In this document: in pieces, positions 25,836 through 34,472 of the stretch
Position numbering within the stretch: the first letter of the stretch is position 1
Layout of the letters: every line of letters begins with the position of its first letter
NCBI GenBank assembly: GCA_964522505.1
Contig: CAZFWJ010000009.1
Location: 15,079-79,078 of the forward strand
Direction: 5' to 3'
DNA from: GYS-P2D sp964522505
GTDB lineage: Bacteria; Bacteroidota; Bacteroidia; Chitinophagales; Saprospiraceae
DNA: 64,000 nt
Translations under genes and position numbers: made by a program
Notes under the pieces: generated by a model
The model's database searches: none
The model's input: only the letters and a program-made list of their open reading frames with translations
What the model was told of the DNA's origin: nothing

Positions 25836-26688
25836 CCCTTCTGATTCTCTGCAAATTTCTGAGTGATATATACACGGAGACCTTGTGCCACAGTTTTACT
25901 AACACAATGCACTGTTGAATTATAAAAAATAAAAGCACCAAAAAAGCAGACGACACTCCAATGCTGAGATCTAACAGTATAGATATACCGTATATCAACA
26001 TCAACAAAGCAGCAAATAGAAACAACTGGATATAGTGCTTCTTCAACTGTGTCTTTACTTGTCTAAATCCCTGCTTAAATACTGAAAAGCTCCAATGGCT
26101 CTGATAAATCATATAGTATCGTGTCTGTACCGACCATGCAAATAGATATGCAATACCAATGAAGTAAATAATTGCCAATATGGGTATTAACCATACAATC
26201 ATGTATTCTGCCACCCAATGTTCTATCATATAGAAGAGATAGGACAGATAAGGATACCATATCAATATCGTCCACAATATGCTCAGGGTCAGAAAGAACA
26301 CCGCAACTAAAAAGAACCGCCGATAATAGCTCTTGACACCAATTACAAAATCTTTTATACCATACCGTCGATGATAGATACAATACAACAATCCACTGTG
26401 CAGAAACAGGGAAATCACCATGTAAAGTAGCGCAACTACAAAGGCGACTTTAGCTATCATCGTCCAATTAGATTGGGCTGAAATCTTTAGATCTTCAATA
26501 ATCTGATAATTGAAGTCTGATAACAACTCATGAATAGATACGGTATGAGCTAGCTTATTGATAAAACCACTTGCCACAATAGCCACTATCATAGCGAGTA
26601 GCAGCTGTACTAAGTAAATGAGCCCAATGACCTTCTTAAGCTTGAGTGATTCTCTAAATGATGATATGACTAAATCAATTTGGCTCAC
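25825..26688 (-). CDS. Multi-pass inner-membrane protein, unknown
   Basis: 287 aa with about six transmembrane helices (for example around residues 22-42, 75-100, 120-140, 155-175, 215-235, 240-265) and basic loops such as KSYYRRFF and 'YHRRYGIKDF'. I see no catalytic motif. It overlaps the M1 peptidase stop as ATGA upstream and the MBL gene start by 11 bases downstream, so all three are translated from one message. The layout is like that of small membrane proteins linked to peptidases, but the function is unknown. Confidence 0.75.
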   Translation of the reverse strand: MSQIDLVISSFRESLKLKKVIGLIYLVQLLLAMIVAIVASGFINKLAHTVSIHELLSDFNYQIIEDLKISAQSNWTMIAKVAFVVALLYMVISLFLHSGLLYCIYHRRYGIKDFVIGVKSYYRRFFLVAVFFLTLSILWTILIWYPYLSYLFYMIEHWVAEYMIVWLIPILAIIYFIGIAYLFAWSVQTRYYMIYQSHWSFSVFKQGFRQVKTQLKKHYIQLFLFAALLMLIYGISILLDLSIGVSSAFLVLLFFIIQQCIVLVKLWHKVSVYISLRNLQRIRRDGK

Positions 26689-28619
26689 ATCAATGCTGTA
26701 ATCGATTGTACCATGTTTTGGGTCCAGTATAAAGCTCTACTGAAGTACTTAGTAATCGTCATAGTATTTGACTCAGCTGTATAACTGTTGTTATTGAGGT
26801 TGACATCAATCAACAACTTTTGCTCTGGATCGATAACTACTGATTCTATTGGTGCATTATGCTCTATCTTAATTACTTTCTGAAGGTCTAAATCGTGCCA
26901 GATGACAGTATCACTCGAACCATCGGCAAAAGAGACTTGAATCTCTACTGGGATTACAAAATCCTCAAGTTGTTGCAAGGTGATTGAGCTCTGGTAAGTG
27001 TTGTTGTATTGAGTTGATTCTATCCCAATCACTGCAAAATCACAAACATCTGTGCGGTCTAAACCGACATCTAGCAATGCATAGACTTGATCACGAGAAG
27101 TAAAATCCAAGTGCGTAGACGCCATACGCTTAACTAAATCAACAAAATCTGATCTTCTTGCATGGGTGAATTTCTGTCGATCGTAATAGGTCCTAATGAG
27201 ATCATAAAACAAATCATCCCCCATGACATTCTTAATCGATCTGAGGACAAGCGAAGTTTTCGCATAGATTAAACCCTTATAATCACCTTTGATCATCCAA
27301 GATCTTTCAGTGATGACACTACGCCGCCTATTTGGCATACTGACATATTCATTTCGAGATTTATCGGTGTTGGACATCTTATAGCCCAATAGATCTACTA
27401 ACGAATTATCACCATCTCCATAATAAGCTTCCATGATATCATCTTCAAAAAAAGTGACAAAGCCTTCATCCAGCCACGGGGCCTCTTTCTCATTAGTTGC
27501 TACGACTGCCATGAAGTACTGATGACAAAACTCGTGGACAATCAATGACTCCAAAGATCTTACTGCCTTAGGGAATCCGTAGAATGACCCCCCAGTAATG
27601 AAAGTGGGGTATTCCATAAATCCAGATCGCATACCTAGTGCAGGAGGATCCATTACTGTAATCTTAGGATAGGGATATGCCCCGACATGCTCATGCATGA
27701 ACTCGAGACTGTTTTTAACTGCACCGACTATACGAGGTACATGGTTCTTATGATGACCAGGGTAAAAAAGCTCGATATCGATACCATTCCAGTTGTCCGT
27801 ATGAATCTCGAAATCGGGATAGGCCACCCACGCAAAGTCGATTACATCTTCTGCCCGAAACACGTGTTTTACTGTTCCATCATTATTATCTACTCGATCT
27901 ACTCTACAACCGCTTCCACCGACCTGCATCTTCTGATCCGTAGTAATGCTCATGTCATAGGTGCCGAACTCTCCATAGAACTCCATGCGCTGGAGGAACT
28001 GATGGCAGTTCCAGCCCCATATGCCTTCCTCATTAGGTTCGAAAACTCCTAATTTGGGATACCAATGAACAAAGAAGTGAAAGTCATTTTCGGCATAACC
28101 CACTCGGGCGATAGTTCTTGGCAGCTTCGACACAAACTCAGTATTGAGTATTAAGGTATCGCCAGGGGCAATATCGTAATTCAAGTCAATTCTGATAACA
28201 GATTCATCTTGCTCATTACCATCCAGTTTTTGGATATACTTTCTACTTAATTCTTTATCAGATCCAAGAGTTTTAACGGAGTTGAGTGTGATATATCCCC
28301 AGTCTTCCTTGGGGCGATCGGATATATCTTGACCCATGACATTAGCTCTAGTGTTGCGCAGATAACTACTATTATAATCTTTAAATGCGTTGAGATACAT
28401 ATACATCTCCACATGACTTACACTATCAGGACTATTGTTTATCCATTCGATGGTTTGTGTACCCACAACCATTTTTTTATGGTGGTCAAGGACTACGTCC
28501 ATTTGATAGTTAGCCAGGCGCTCAGATAATACTTGATTTTGAGGAAACTCACAGAGGTTTTGAGCGCCAATGGCACACCAAGTAAGCGTAATACATATGA
28601 GTGAGAGTAGTCTTAGCAC
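26685..28619 (-). CDS. Secreted M1-family metallopeptidase (aminopeptidase N-like)
   Basis: 644 aa. A signal peptide (MLRLLSLICITLTWCAIGAQ) opens with a GTG start. The catalytic zinc site is HEFCH (residues 362-366) with Glu385 (WLDEGF), the HExxH-x18-E layout of clan MA gluzincins. An aminopeptidase-type beta domain precedes it and a 'MRSGFMEYP' segment sits in the position of the GxMEN substrate-binding motif, but in altered form. It cleaves N-terminal residues or short peptides in the periplasm or outside. The C-terminal 130 residues are beta-rich. The gene starts an operon with a membrane protein and an MBL hydrolase. Confidence 0.85.
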   Translation of the reverse strand: MLRLLSLICITLTWCAIGAQNLCEFPQNQVLSERLANYQMDVVLDHHKKMVVGTQTIEWINNSPDSVSHVEMYMYLNAFKDYNSSYLRNTRANVMGQDISDRPKEDWGYITLNSVKTLGSDKELSRKYIQKLDGNEQDESVIRIDLNYDIAPGDTLILNTEFVSKLPRTIARVGYAENDFHFFVHWYPKLGVFEPNEEGIWGWNCHQFLQRMEFYGEFGTYDMSITTDQKMQVGGSGCRVDRVDNNDGTVKHVFRAEDVIDFAWVAYPDFEIHTDNWNGIDIELFYPGHHKNHVPRIVGAVKNSLEFMHEHVGAYPYPKITVMDPPALGMRSGFMEYPTFITGGSFYGFPKAVRSLESLIVHEFCHQYFMAVVATNEKEAPWLDEGFVTFFEDDIMEAYYGDGDNSLVDLLGYKMSNTDKSRNEYVSMPNRRRSVITERSWMIKGDYKGLIYAKTSLVLRSIKNVMGDDLFYDLIRTYYDRQKFTHARRSDFVDLVKRMASTHLDFTSRDQVYALLDVGLDRTDVCDFAVIGIESTQYNNTYQSSITLQQLEDFVIPVEIQVSFADGSSDTVIWHDLDLQKVIKIEHNAPIESVVIDPEQKLLIDVNLNNNSYTAESNTMTITKYFSRALYWTQNMVQSITALM

Positions 28620-28663
28620 CAGCTTTTATTAGGTCACGAAAGGTATCACTATAGCCATAAACT

Positions 28664-29257
28664 TTATGACAGTTTATCTGCATATCTTTCGTCAAGTGCG
28701 AATTGATCAGGGTTCTTTGGAGTAATGGTGCGATAAAACTCAGATATCGTAACCATGTCTTGGTCTACATCTCCAGTGGGATGCAGTGCTTCGAAGTGAA
28801 TTCCCGCTACTTTCCGCTTATAATCAACATAGCCAAATACCATAGGCACCTTGGCTTGCATAGCCAAATGATAAAATCCTGATTTCCATTTGGTCGTAAG
28901 TCGTCGAGTCCCTTCTGGAGCAATTACCAATGATATACGATCCATCTTAGAAAAGAAACCGGCCATCTGATCCACTTGGCTGGGGGCATTGGCACGATCT
29001 TTCTTGGGTGCTCTATTGATACCTAAACCACCCAGCGGCTTGACAATCAAACTAAAAGGAAACTTCGTCCAGTCGTCTTTGATTGCAACTTTCATCGGCA
29101 CCTCTAAAACCCAGAAACCTACAATGACAAAGAAGAAATCCCAGTTAGTCGTATGTGGAGCAGCAAGACATACAGCTCGCTGCGCTTCAGGCGGAAGATG
29201 TTCATCAACACTCCAACCGATTATCCAAAAGATTAGTCTACCAATGGCCTTTTTCAT
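28664..29257 (-). CDS. PlsC-like 1-acyl-sn-glycerol-3-phosphate acyltransferase family protein
   Basis: 197 aa from the ATG at 29257 (MKKAIGRLIFWIIGW); a TTG frame extends 3 codons further. The acyltransferase motif H35-TTNW-D40 (HX4D) and the EGTRR block (in APEGTRR) are both seen, as is a hydrophobic N-terminal helix. The small size and the 'GGLGINRAPKKD' loop are typical of the lyso-PA-type acyltransferases of Bacteroidota. It sits directly upstream of the M1 peptidase gene (44-base gap, same strand), likely in the same transcript. Its lipid substrate is not determined. Confidence 0.8.
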   Translation of the reverse strand: MKKAIGRLIFWIIGWSVDEHLPPEAQRAVCLAAPHTTNWDFFFVIVGFWVLEVPMKVAIKDDWTKFPFSLIVKPLGGLGINRAPKKDRANAPSQVDQMAGFFSKMDRISLVIAPEGTRRLTTKWKSGFYHLAMQAKVPMVFGYVDYKRKVAGIHFEALHPTGDVDQDMVTISEFYRTITPKNPDQFALDERYADKLS

Positions 29258-29328
29258 GAACCACAAAGATGGGAGAATTATTGGTTGTGGTTTTGGGTAT
29301 TTATTTGGTGATGAACCAGATTAGGTTA

Positions 29329-29704
29329 TCATCTATTATTCCTTAGGTCATAACAGACACTCGTATCGATTATAACTGTGGGTAAAGCTTCAATTTGCTC
29401 TATAGAAAGCTTGACAAGCTGATCGTTTTCTAATAAATGAATCCTGGGTTCTTTATAGGCATTGTGTTCGTTAAGTTCATAAAGTCCAAATATGTACATA
29501 CTACCCTAGCTTGATAAAAATCTAACGGATGAATTGATTGGTCATTTCTTTTTTCGATCTTCACAACTTCACTCCGTAGATTTCCTTGACACTAGTGTTC
29601 TCGGAAGTTATCAAACAAATAGCTCTATCGTCAAATGTTAGGCTCTTGTGAACACAGGAAGTTATTATTATAACGCATGCTAAGAACGTAGAAAGTTTAC
29701 ACAT
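29329..29704 (-). pseudogene. Frameshifted lipoprotein gene remnant
   Basis: On the minus strand an ATG at 29704 opens a lipoprotein signal (MCKLSTFLACVIIITSC, lipobox I-T-S-C17) and runs 47 codons to a TGA at 29561. The sequence then continues in a second frame (KIEKRNDQSIHPLDFYQARVV) and in a third frame as a 56-codon stretch (29499-29329, MYIFGLYELNEHNAYKEPRI...). All three frames have coding-like composition, and each ends close to where the next can start. The natural reading is one small lipoprotein broken by two frameshifts, either real decay or sequence errors. Product family unknown. Confidence 0.55.
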
Positions 29705-29728
29705 TGTCTTTCTATTAGATAACCTGTT

Positions 29729-29762
29729 AAAAAAAAGAAGCTATCCCTTACGAGACAGCCTC
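29729..29762 (-). terminator. Rho-independent terminator
   Basis: Minus strand: GAGGCTGTC-TCGTAAGG-GATAGCTTC, a 9-bp stem with two G-T pairs, followed by eight T residues. It lies 22 bases downstream of the stop of the following remnant gene (29784), and separates it from the remnant below. Confidence 0.8.
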
Positions 29763-29783
29763 TTTTCACTTTAATCAACTAGG

Positions 29784-30207
29784 TCAATCATATCTTATAT
29801 GACTTTTATCAAAGAATGATCCACTAATAGGAATAAGATTTGTTGTGTCCAATTTTTCTTGAACTATCAATGAGTCCATCCTAGCTTTGTGATTCGAATT
29901 ATCAAAATTTTGTACTGACACCAAAATGTTAAATGAACTCTTGGGGATATCAGTTGATTCAACACACTTTAATGTTTTATCAATAAAATTTTTAAAATCT
30001 TGGGAATAATGTCCTAACGTACTCGATATTAAGAACTTATCATCAATCTTCTCAACCTCAAAATATCCTACTCCAGTAGCAGTACTATCAATTGACATAC
30101 AACTTCACGAATCTTGTAAAAAAACACCAGTCGCCTGAATCACGGTGTTGTGATTTCACACAATTATTGAGACCCAAAATAAAGAGCAAGACTAAAACAT
30201 GTTTCAT
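29784..30207 (-). pseudogene. Probable frameshifted lipoprotein gene
   Basis: The ATG at 30207 gives MKHVLVLLFILGLNNCVKSQ, a signal-peptide-like start with an imperfect lipobox (L-N-N-C16), but the frame closes at 30088 after 39 codons. A 104-codon frame, shifted by one base, starts at 30098 within it and runs to 29784 (MSIDSTATGVGYFEVEKIDDKF...). Deleting one T near base 30103 would join both into a protein of about 140 aa. The alternative is two overlapping small genes, with the second one lacking any export signal. I do not recognise the family; the second part is beta-rich and ends in a terminator. Confidence 0.5.
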
Positions 30208-30274
30208 TAATTAAAAGATTTTTATTTAGAGAAATATCTCTACTCAGAAAATAATTCGCATTCTTACTGGTCTA

Positions 30275-31537
30275 TTAAGCTTCTGCCATCTCTTTGAGTG
30301 CCACTACAAATGCATCAAGCTCTGCTATCGTTGTATACACATTTGGTGTGATGCGACAACCTTCTACTGGTGGACTATCAATGCCTACCGTCCATATCTG
30401 ATATTCAGTTAGCAATTTCTTAGCCATCTCTTTAGGCTTTATGCCGGTGATGCCGACATTGGCAATCCCACAGGATCTGTGACGCTCTACAGGTGTATTG
30501 ACATTGATATTCGGATGATTTCTCACTTGATCTGTCCAATATCGCTGCAGATATCTCAGCCGTGCTTCTTTTCGTTTTAATCCCATTTTATCGAGATAAT
30601 CTATTGCATCATGGATTGCCAGATCTGTATGTACAGGATGTGTCCCTGTATGATTTAGCTTTTTAATGTCGTCATCGTCTTTACCATACTCTGCAAACAA
30701 AGGCCATAAGTTTTTCGCCTTACCTTTCTTGACATACAACAAACCCGCTCCGAGTGGTACGCTCAACCACTTATGTAGGCTTGAGCCGTAGTAATCGCAA
30801 TTGAGATCGTTGATATCAAAGTCGAGATGTCCAATAACATGGGCACCGTCAACCATGACGTTTACACCATGACTGTGTGCCATATCACAGATTTTTTTGA
30901 TAGGCAGTATATGACCAGTGATATTAATCATATGACAAACCATCAACAGCTTCGTTTTAGGCGTAATGGCCGATTCGTAGAGTGATACTATTTCAGCATC
31001 ACTCCTAGGATGATTTGGAATTTGGATGATATTGCTCTTTATACCATATCGTTGTTCCATGAGCTTGAACTGGTTACGCATAGCACCATAATCTTGATGG
31101 GCGTATACCGCTTCATCTCCCTCCTTCCAAGGATAACCTCCTATGATGGTATCGAGAGACTCCGTAGTATTGCGAGTGATAACTACCTCATCAGGACTTG
31201 CACCAATGAGTGCTGCCAAGCGAGCCGCAGCAGAATCTTTATTGTCCCACTGTTCTGTTCGCATGTAGTAGGAAGCTTGATAATTCACATCTCCAATTAA
31301 GTCATGGTAGCGATCCATGGTATATTGGGGTGTCATGCAGTAATATCCATTCTCGAGATTGATATAGTCAGGCTTTAATTTGTAGCCCTCTCGGATGCTT
31401 AGCCAATAATCCTCGTTCTGTGCTACTTGCTCGGGGCTGATACCCTCTAATATTAGATTCCATTGATCCATCTGATCAAATAGTGACGGAGAAACGGAAG
31501 CTGCGGCAAAGGCCTTAAGGAATGTTCTTTTTTTCAC
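30275..31537 (-). CDS. Class V aminotransferase-fold PLP enzyme
   Basis: About 420 aa from the GTG at 31537 (the frame continues 28 codons further to a start-like codon at 31621). The PLP-binding lysine is in SSLHKW, and DGAHVIGH and 'GYPWKEGDEAVYAHQDYG' are conserved class V blocks, as in isopenicillin N epimerase/cysteine desulfurase-like proteins. The N-terminus KKRTFLKAFAAASVSPSLF resembles a signal with a KR pair, possibly Tat-type, so the enzyme may be exported folded with its cofactor. 'EGCRITPNVYTT' near the end matches 'R.SP..YNT' of the family. Substrate unknown. Confidence 0.8.
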   Translation of the reverse strand: MKKRTFLKAFAAASVSPSLFDQMDQWNLILEGISPEQVAQNEDYWLSIREGYKLKPDYINLENGYYCMTPQYTMDRYHDLIGDVNYQASYYMRTEQWDNKDSAAARLAALIGASPDEVVITRNTTESLDTIIGGYPWKEGDEAVYAHQDYGAMRNQFKLMEQRYGIKSNIIQIPNHPRSDAEIVSLYESAITPKTKLLMVCHMINITGHILPIKKICDMAHSHGVNVMVDGAHVIGHLDFDINDLNCDYYGSSLHKWLSVPLGAGLLYVKKGKAKNLWPLFAEYGKDDDDIKKLNHTGTHPVHTDLAIHDAIDYLDKMGLKRKEARLRYLQRYWTDQVRNHPNINVNTPVERHRSCGIANVGITGIKPKEMAKKLLTEYQIWTVGIDSPPVEGCRITPNVYTTIAELDAFVVALKEMAEA

Positions 31538-31590
31538 GCTTGAAGTATGAACACTTAAGATAGAAAGACTAATCCGAATTGTACTTTTAG

Positions 31591-31770
31591 ATGCCAAATC
31601 ATCTGTTGGTCGCCCCAACAATTACTATAATAGGCAGAGGAATCGGTGGCCTGACATTGGCTATTCATTAGAGTAAGCAGGTATTGGCGTGGTTATCCCC
31701 TGATGCGTGTGTCTCAAAACTTGAAGAAGTCAACGCTGGCCTCTTGCTTGTATCCATACCTTTCCATTGA
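31591..31770 (+). pseudogene. Fragment of a FAD-dependent monooxygenase gene
   Basis: The frame from ATG 31591 reads MPNHLLVAPTITIIGRGIGG LTLAIH and ends in TAG at 31671. The GxGxxG motif (GRGIGG) after a beta strand and the following helix are the N-terminus of a UbiH/PHBH-type flavin monooxygenase ('TIIGAGIGGLTLAI'). Beyond the stop, frame-shifted pieces read GIGVVIP and KLEEVNAGLLLVSIPFH, which fit the next blocks of that family ('SKQGIDVVIYE..' and 'L.EVGAGLLL.PNA'). It stops at 31770. This is a truncated, multiply broken relic with no function expected. Confidence 0.6.
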
Positions 31771-31820
31771 TGATCGCAGATTATAATAAGAAAGAATTAA
31801 ATCTTAGATTCATTTGATTT

Positions 31821-32102
31821 ATGCTTATAACAGCGTTGGCCTGTATCATTGGATTAACAGTGCCGATATTTGGATTTAAGCCTATTAAAAGCTGGATTGC
31901 CGCTCAAGTATTCAATGTGCTTATATTACCACTCGTAATCTTGAGCATAATGATTTTTATCAATAGAAAGTCATTAATGGGAGGTCAAAAAACGTGCATA
32001 GGTCTCAACATAAGGTTGTTTGATTTATTGTTTCTTTTATGTGGGATTTCTTATAATGGAGTTTTAGCAATGATCGAAAAATTAACTAAAACTGTGATAT
32101 GA
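31821..32102 (+). pseudogene. C-terminal remnant of an NRAMP-type metal transporter
   Basis: The 93-residue frame holds three hydrophobic helices. Its first 60 residues (GFKPIKSWIAAQVFNVLILPLVILSIMIFINRKSLMG) match the last transmembrane part of NRAMP divalent metal carriers ('IIFAQ..N.LLLP......NNR.LMG'). The whole N-terminal two-thirds that carries the metal site is missing. The stop overlaps the next gene as ATGA, but translation of this fragment as a functional protein is doubtful. Confidence 0.55.
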
Positions 32103-32659
32103 AGTATTTAAAATATGCGGCGATAATTCTGAGTCTTTTAGTGATTATGTTTTTATTGATGGGAGTTGTTAAACCCACCATTGAATATAATAGTGAGATA
32201 ACCGTAGATAAGTCGGTAGAAGAATCATGGAATGTTACTCAGGATCCTCACAAAATGTCAGAATGGATGACAGGATTCAAAAGTTTTGAACATGTTAGCG
32301 GAGAACCTGGTCAAGTGGGATCTGTATCCAATGTAATCTTTGAGGCTAATGGTTCAGAGACGGTCATAAAAGAAACCATTACTAGGATTATCCCTAACCA
32401 CTCCATAGCAATGACCTTCGAAAATGACATGATGGAAATGGACTACGTTCTTGAGATGAAAGGTGATGCGAATCAAACTGAAATAAAGACCTATACCCAG
32501 GTAGAAGGGAATGGTACTATCATGAAATCTTTCATAGCGATGGCTCCAGGTTCTTTCAAAAAGCAAGAGGATACTAATCTATCTATGCTCAAGAAAACCA
32601 TAGAGACAAATACTGTAGATTATGAGTCTCCAACAGTAGAACAAATAAGCAGTAACTAG
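32099..32659 (+). CDS. Membrane-anchored SRPBCC-family protein
   Basis: 186 aa. One transmembrane helix at the N-terminus (residues 7-27) leads a START-like domain: 'YNSEITVDKSVEESWNVTQDPHKMSEWMTGFKSFEH' is the typical opening, followed by strands ending in a long C-terminal helix ('GSFKKQEDTNLSMLKKTIE'). Proteins of this type bind lipids or hydrophobic ligands; the anchor places it at the inner membrane, domain orientation unknown. It follows the NRAMP remnant with an ATGA overlap, probably an accident of the remnant. The 3' end lies 9 bases from the convergent ABC gene. Confidence 0.8.
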   Translation: MKYLKYAAIILSLLVIMFLLMGVVKPTIEYNSEITVDKSVEESWNVTQDPHKMSEWMTGFKSFEHVSGEPGQVGSVSNVIFEANGSETVIKETITRIIPNHSIAMTFENDMMEMDYVLEMKGDANQTEIKTYTQVEGNGTIMKSFIAMAPGSFKKQEDTNLSMLKKTIETNTVDYESPTVEQISSN

Positions 32660-32668
32660 AATCAAGAG

Positions 32669-34348
32669 TTAGACCCCTACAGGCATACTATTAACCAGCT
32701 CCTGTGTATAAGCCTCTTGAGGTGAGGTGATAATTTGATCTGCATTGCCTTGCTCAACAATCCTACCATCCTTCATTACGATGACTTCATCGCTTATATA
32801 GTGGATCACCGATAGATCATGACTGATGAATATGATACTCAATTGGTACTTAGCCCTAAGACTATCTAGAAGATTTAGAATTTGCGATTGAATGGAAACA
32901 TCTAAAGCCGATACGCTTTCGTCACAGATCAAGATCTGAGGTTCTACAGAGAGCGCTCGAGCGATACATACTCGCTGTCGTTGACCTCCTGAGAGTTGAT
33001 GGGGGTATCTATCGTAATAATCTTCCTCTAAGCCAACCTCATTCAAGAGCTCTACTGCCCGTTCTTTAGCACTTCCAGGACGTAACTTGTGGTAGTTGAT
33101 TGGTTCAAGAATTGCTTGGCCAATGGTCATCCGAGGATTGAGGGAACCATATGGATCCTGAAAGATGATTTGAATCTGTCTTCGGAGATTTTTATCTGAT
33201 GATAGAACACGGCCATCTATTACTCTCCCATCATAGGTGATCTCGCCTTTGCTTGCGGGGATTACGCCACAAATACACTTAGCAACTGTGGACTTGCCTG
33301 ATCCAGACTCCCCTACTATGCCTAGTACTGATCCTTTATATAACTTAAATGATACATTATCGACAGCTGTCAAATACTTTTTCCTTTGGAAGATAGCCAG
33401 AGGGTTCGTCCGATACTTAACGGTGAGATTATCTGCGGAAAGAACAATTTGATCTTTATCTATATCTGCTTGTGGTCGCTTTACCTGTTCATATTTACCA
33501 GACATCACCTTGTCAACAGTTGGAAGTTGAATCTCATTATATGAGGGCTTAGGACGACAAGCTAGTAGTGCTTGAGTATAGTCTGACTGTGGATTGCGAA
33601 AAGTTTCCGGGAGAATTCCTTGTTCTACTACATCTCCCTTGTACATGACTACTACCTTATTGCATAATTCATTCACTAAGTCCAAATCATGACAAACAAA
33701 GATTAGTGCAATGTCTTTCTCGATTACGATGCGCTTCAATAATTGTATGATCTTCTTCTGCACCGTAACGTCTAACGCTGTTGTCGGCTCATCACAGATC
33801 ATAACCTTAGGATCTCCTGCGAGAGCCATGGCAATGTTTACCCTTTGCAATTGTCCGCCACTGAGTTCATGTGGATAAGAACGATAGATCCGCTCTGCCT
33901 CTGGCAACTCTACAGAGTCTATTAACTCTAACACCTTTGATTTGCGGTGGCCTTTTGGAACAATATTATGAATCTCGAGAACCTCCTCGATCTGAGAGCC
34001 GCAGCGCTTGACAGGATTTAGAGAACTCATAGGCTCTTGAAATACCATCGATATATCATTGCCACGAATATCTGAAAGAGCTTGTTCATCTAATTGGAGT
34101 AGATCAGACGATGATTCATCGCTATATCTGATCACTTTACCTGTGGTAACAGCATTAGGATTAGGATATATTAAGTTAAGGATAGACAGGCTTGTGACAG
34201 ACTTTCCTGAGCCAGACTCCCCTACTACACCCAAGCAATCTCCTTCGTAAAGCTCAATATCCACACCATTGACAGCATCAGTTTCTCCAGTCTTTGTGCT
34301 GAATCTGACAGATAAATCTTGGATATGTAAGAGTTTGCTTTTTGCCAT
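32669..34348 (-). CDS. Oligopeptide-type ABC transporter with two fused ATPase domains
   Basis: 559 aa from the ATG at 34348. Two complete ATP-binding cassettes are fused: Walker A GESGSGKS at 43-50 and again in the second half (GIVGESGSGKS), with signature LSGGQLQRV and LSGGQRQRV, Walker B MICDEPTTALD and LICDESVSALD, and the C-terminal oligopeptide-binding extension 'NPQSDYTQALLACRP' after the first cassette. This is the YejF/DppDF-type layout of peptide and nickel importers. No permease or binding-protein genes lie beside it, so its partners are elsewhere. It converges on the SRPBCC gene and is divergent from asmA. Confidence 0.9.
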   Translation of the reverse strand: MAKSKLLHIQDLSVRFSTKTGETDAVNGVDIELYEGDCLGVVGESGSGKSVTSLSILNLIYPNPNAVTTGKVIRYSDESSSDLLQLDEQALSDIRGNDISMVFQEPMSSLNPVKRCGSQIEEVLEIHNIVPKGHRKSKVLELIDSVELPEAERIYRSYPHELSGGQLQRVNIAMALAGDPKVMICDEPTTALDVTVQKKIIQLLKRIVIEKDIALIFVCHDLDLVNELCNKVVVMYKGDVVEQGILPETFRNPQSDYTQALLACRPKPSYNEIQLPTVDKVMSGKYEQVKRPQADIDKDQIVLSADNLTVKYRTNPLAIFQRKKYLTAVDNVSFKLYKGSVLGIVGESGSGKSTVAKCICGVIPASKGEITYDGRVIDGRVLSSDKNLRRQIQIIFQDPYGSLNPRMTIGQAILEPINYHKLRPGSAKERAVELLNEVGLEEDYYDRYPHQLSGGQRQRVCIARALSVEPQILICDESVSALDVSIQSQILNLLDSLRAKYQLSIIFISHDLSVIHYISDEVIVMKDGRIVEQGNADQIITSPQEAYTQELVNSMPVGV

Positions 34349-34472
34349 TTTCTTCAAGAAGCTGAGCGTTCTTCACAAGTATAAAGCTAATTGCTCCGTT
34401 ATTAGCACGAAATTAACGATTAAGCAACCTGGCTCACCGTCTCTATAATGTATTCCTAAATCAGTTTACCGT

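Noticed and set aside
27687..28052. Plus-strand 121-aa ORF
   Set aside because: Antisense to the M1 peptidase gene, which has all its catalytic motifs intact.
30088..30098. Programmed frameshift joining the two lipoprotein frames
   Set aside because: There is no slippery heptamer or downstream pseudoknot at the overlap; a simple indel or decay explains it better.
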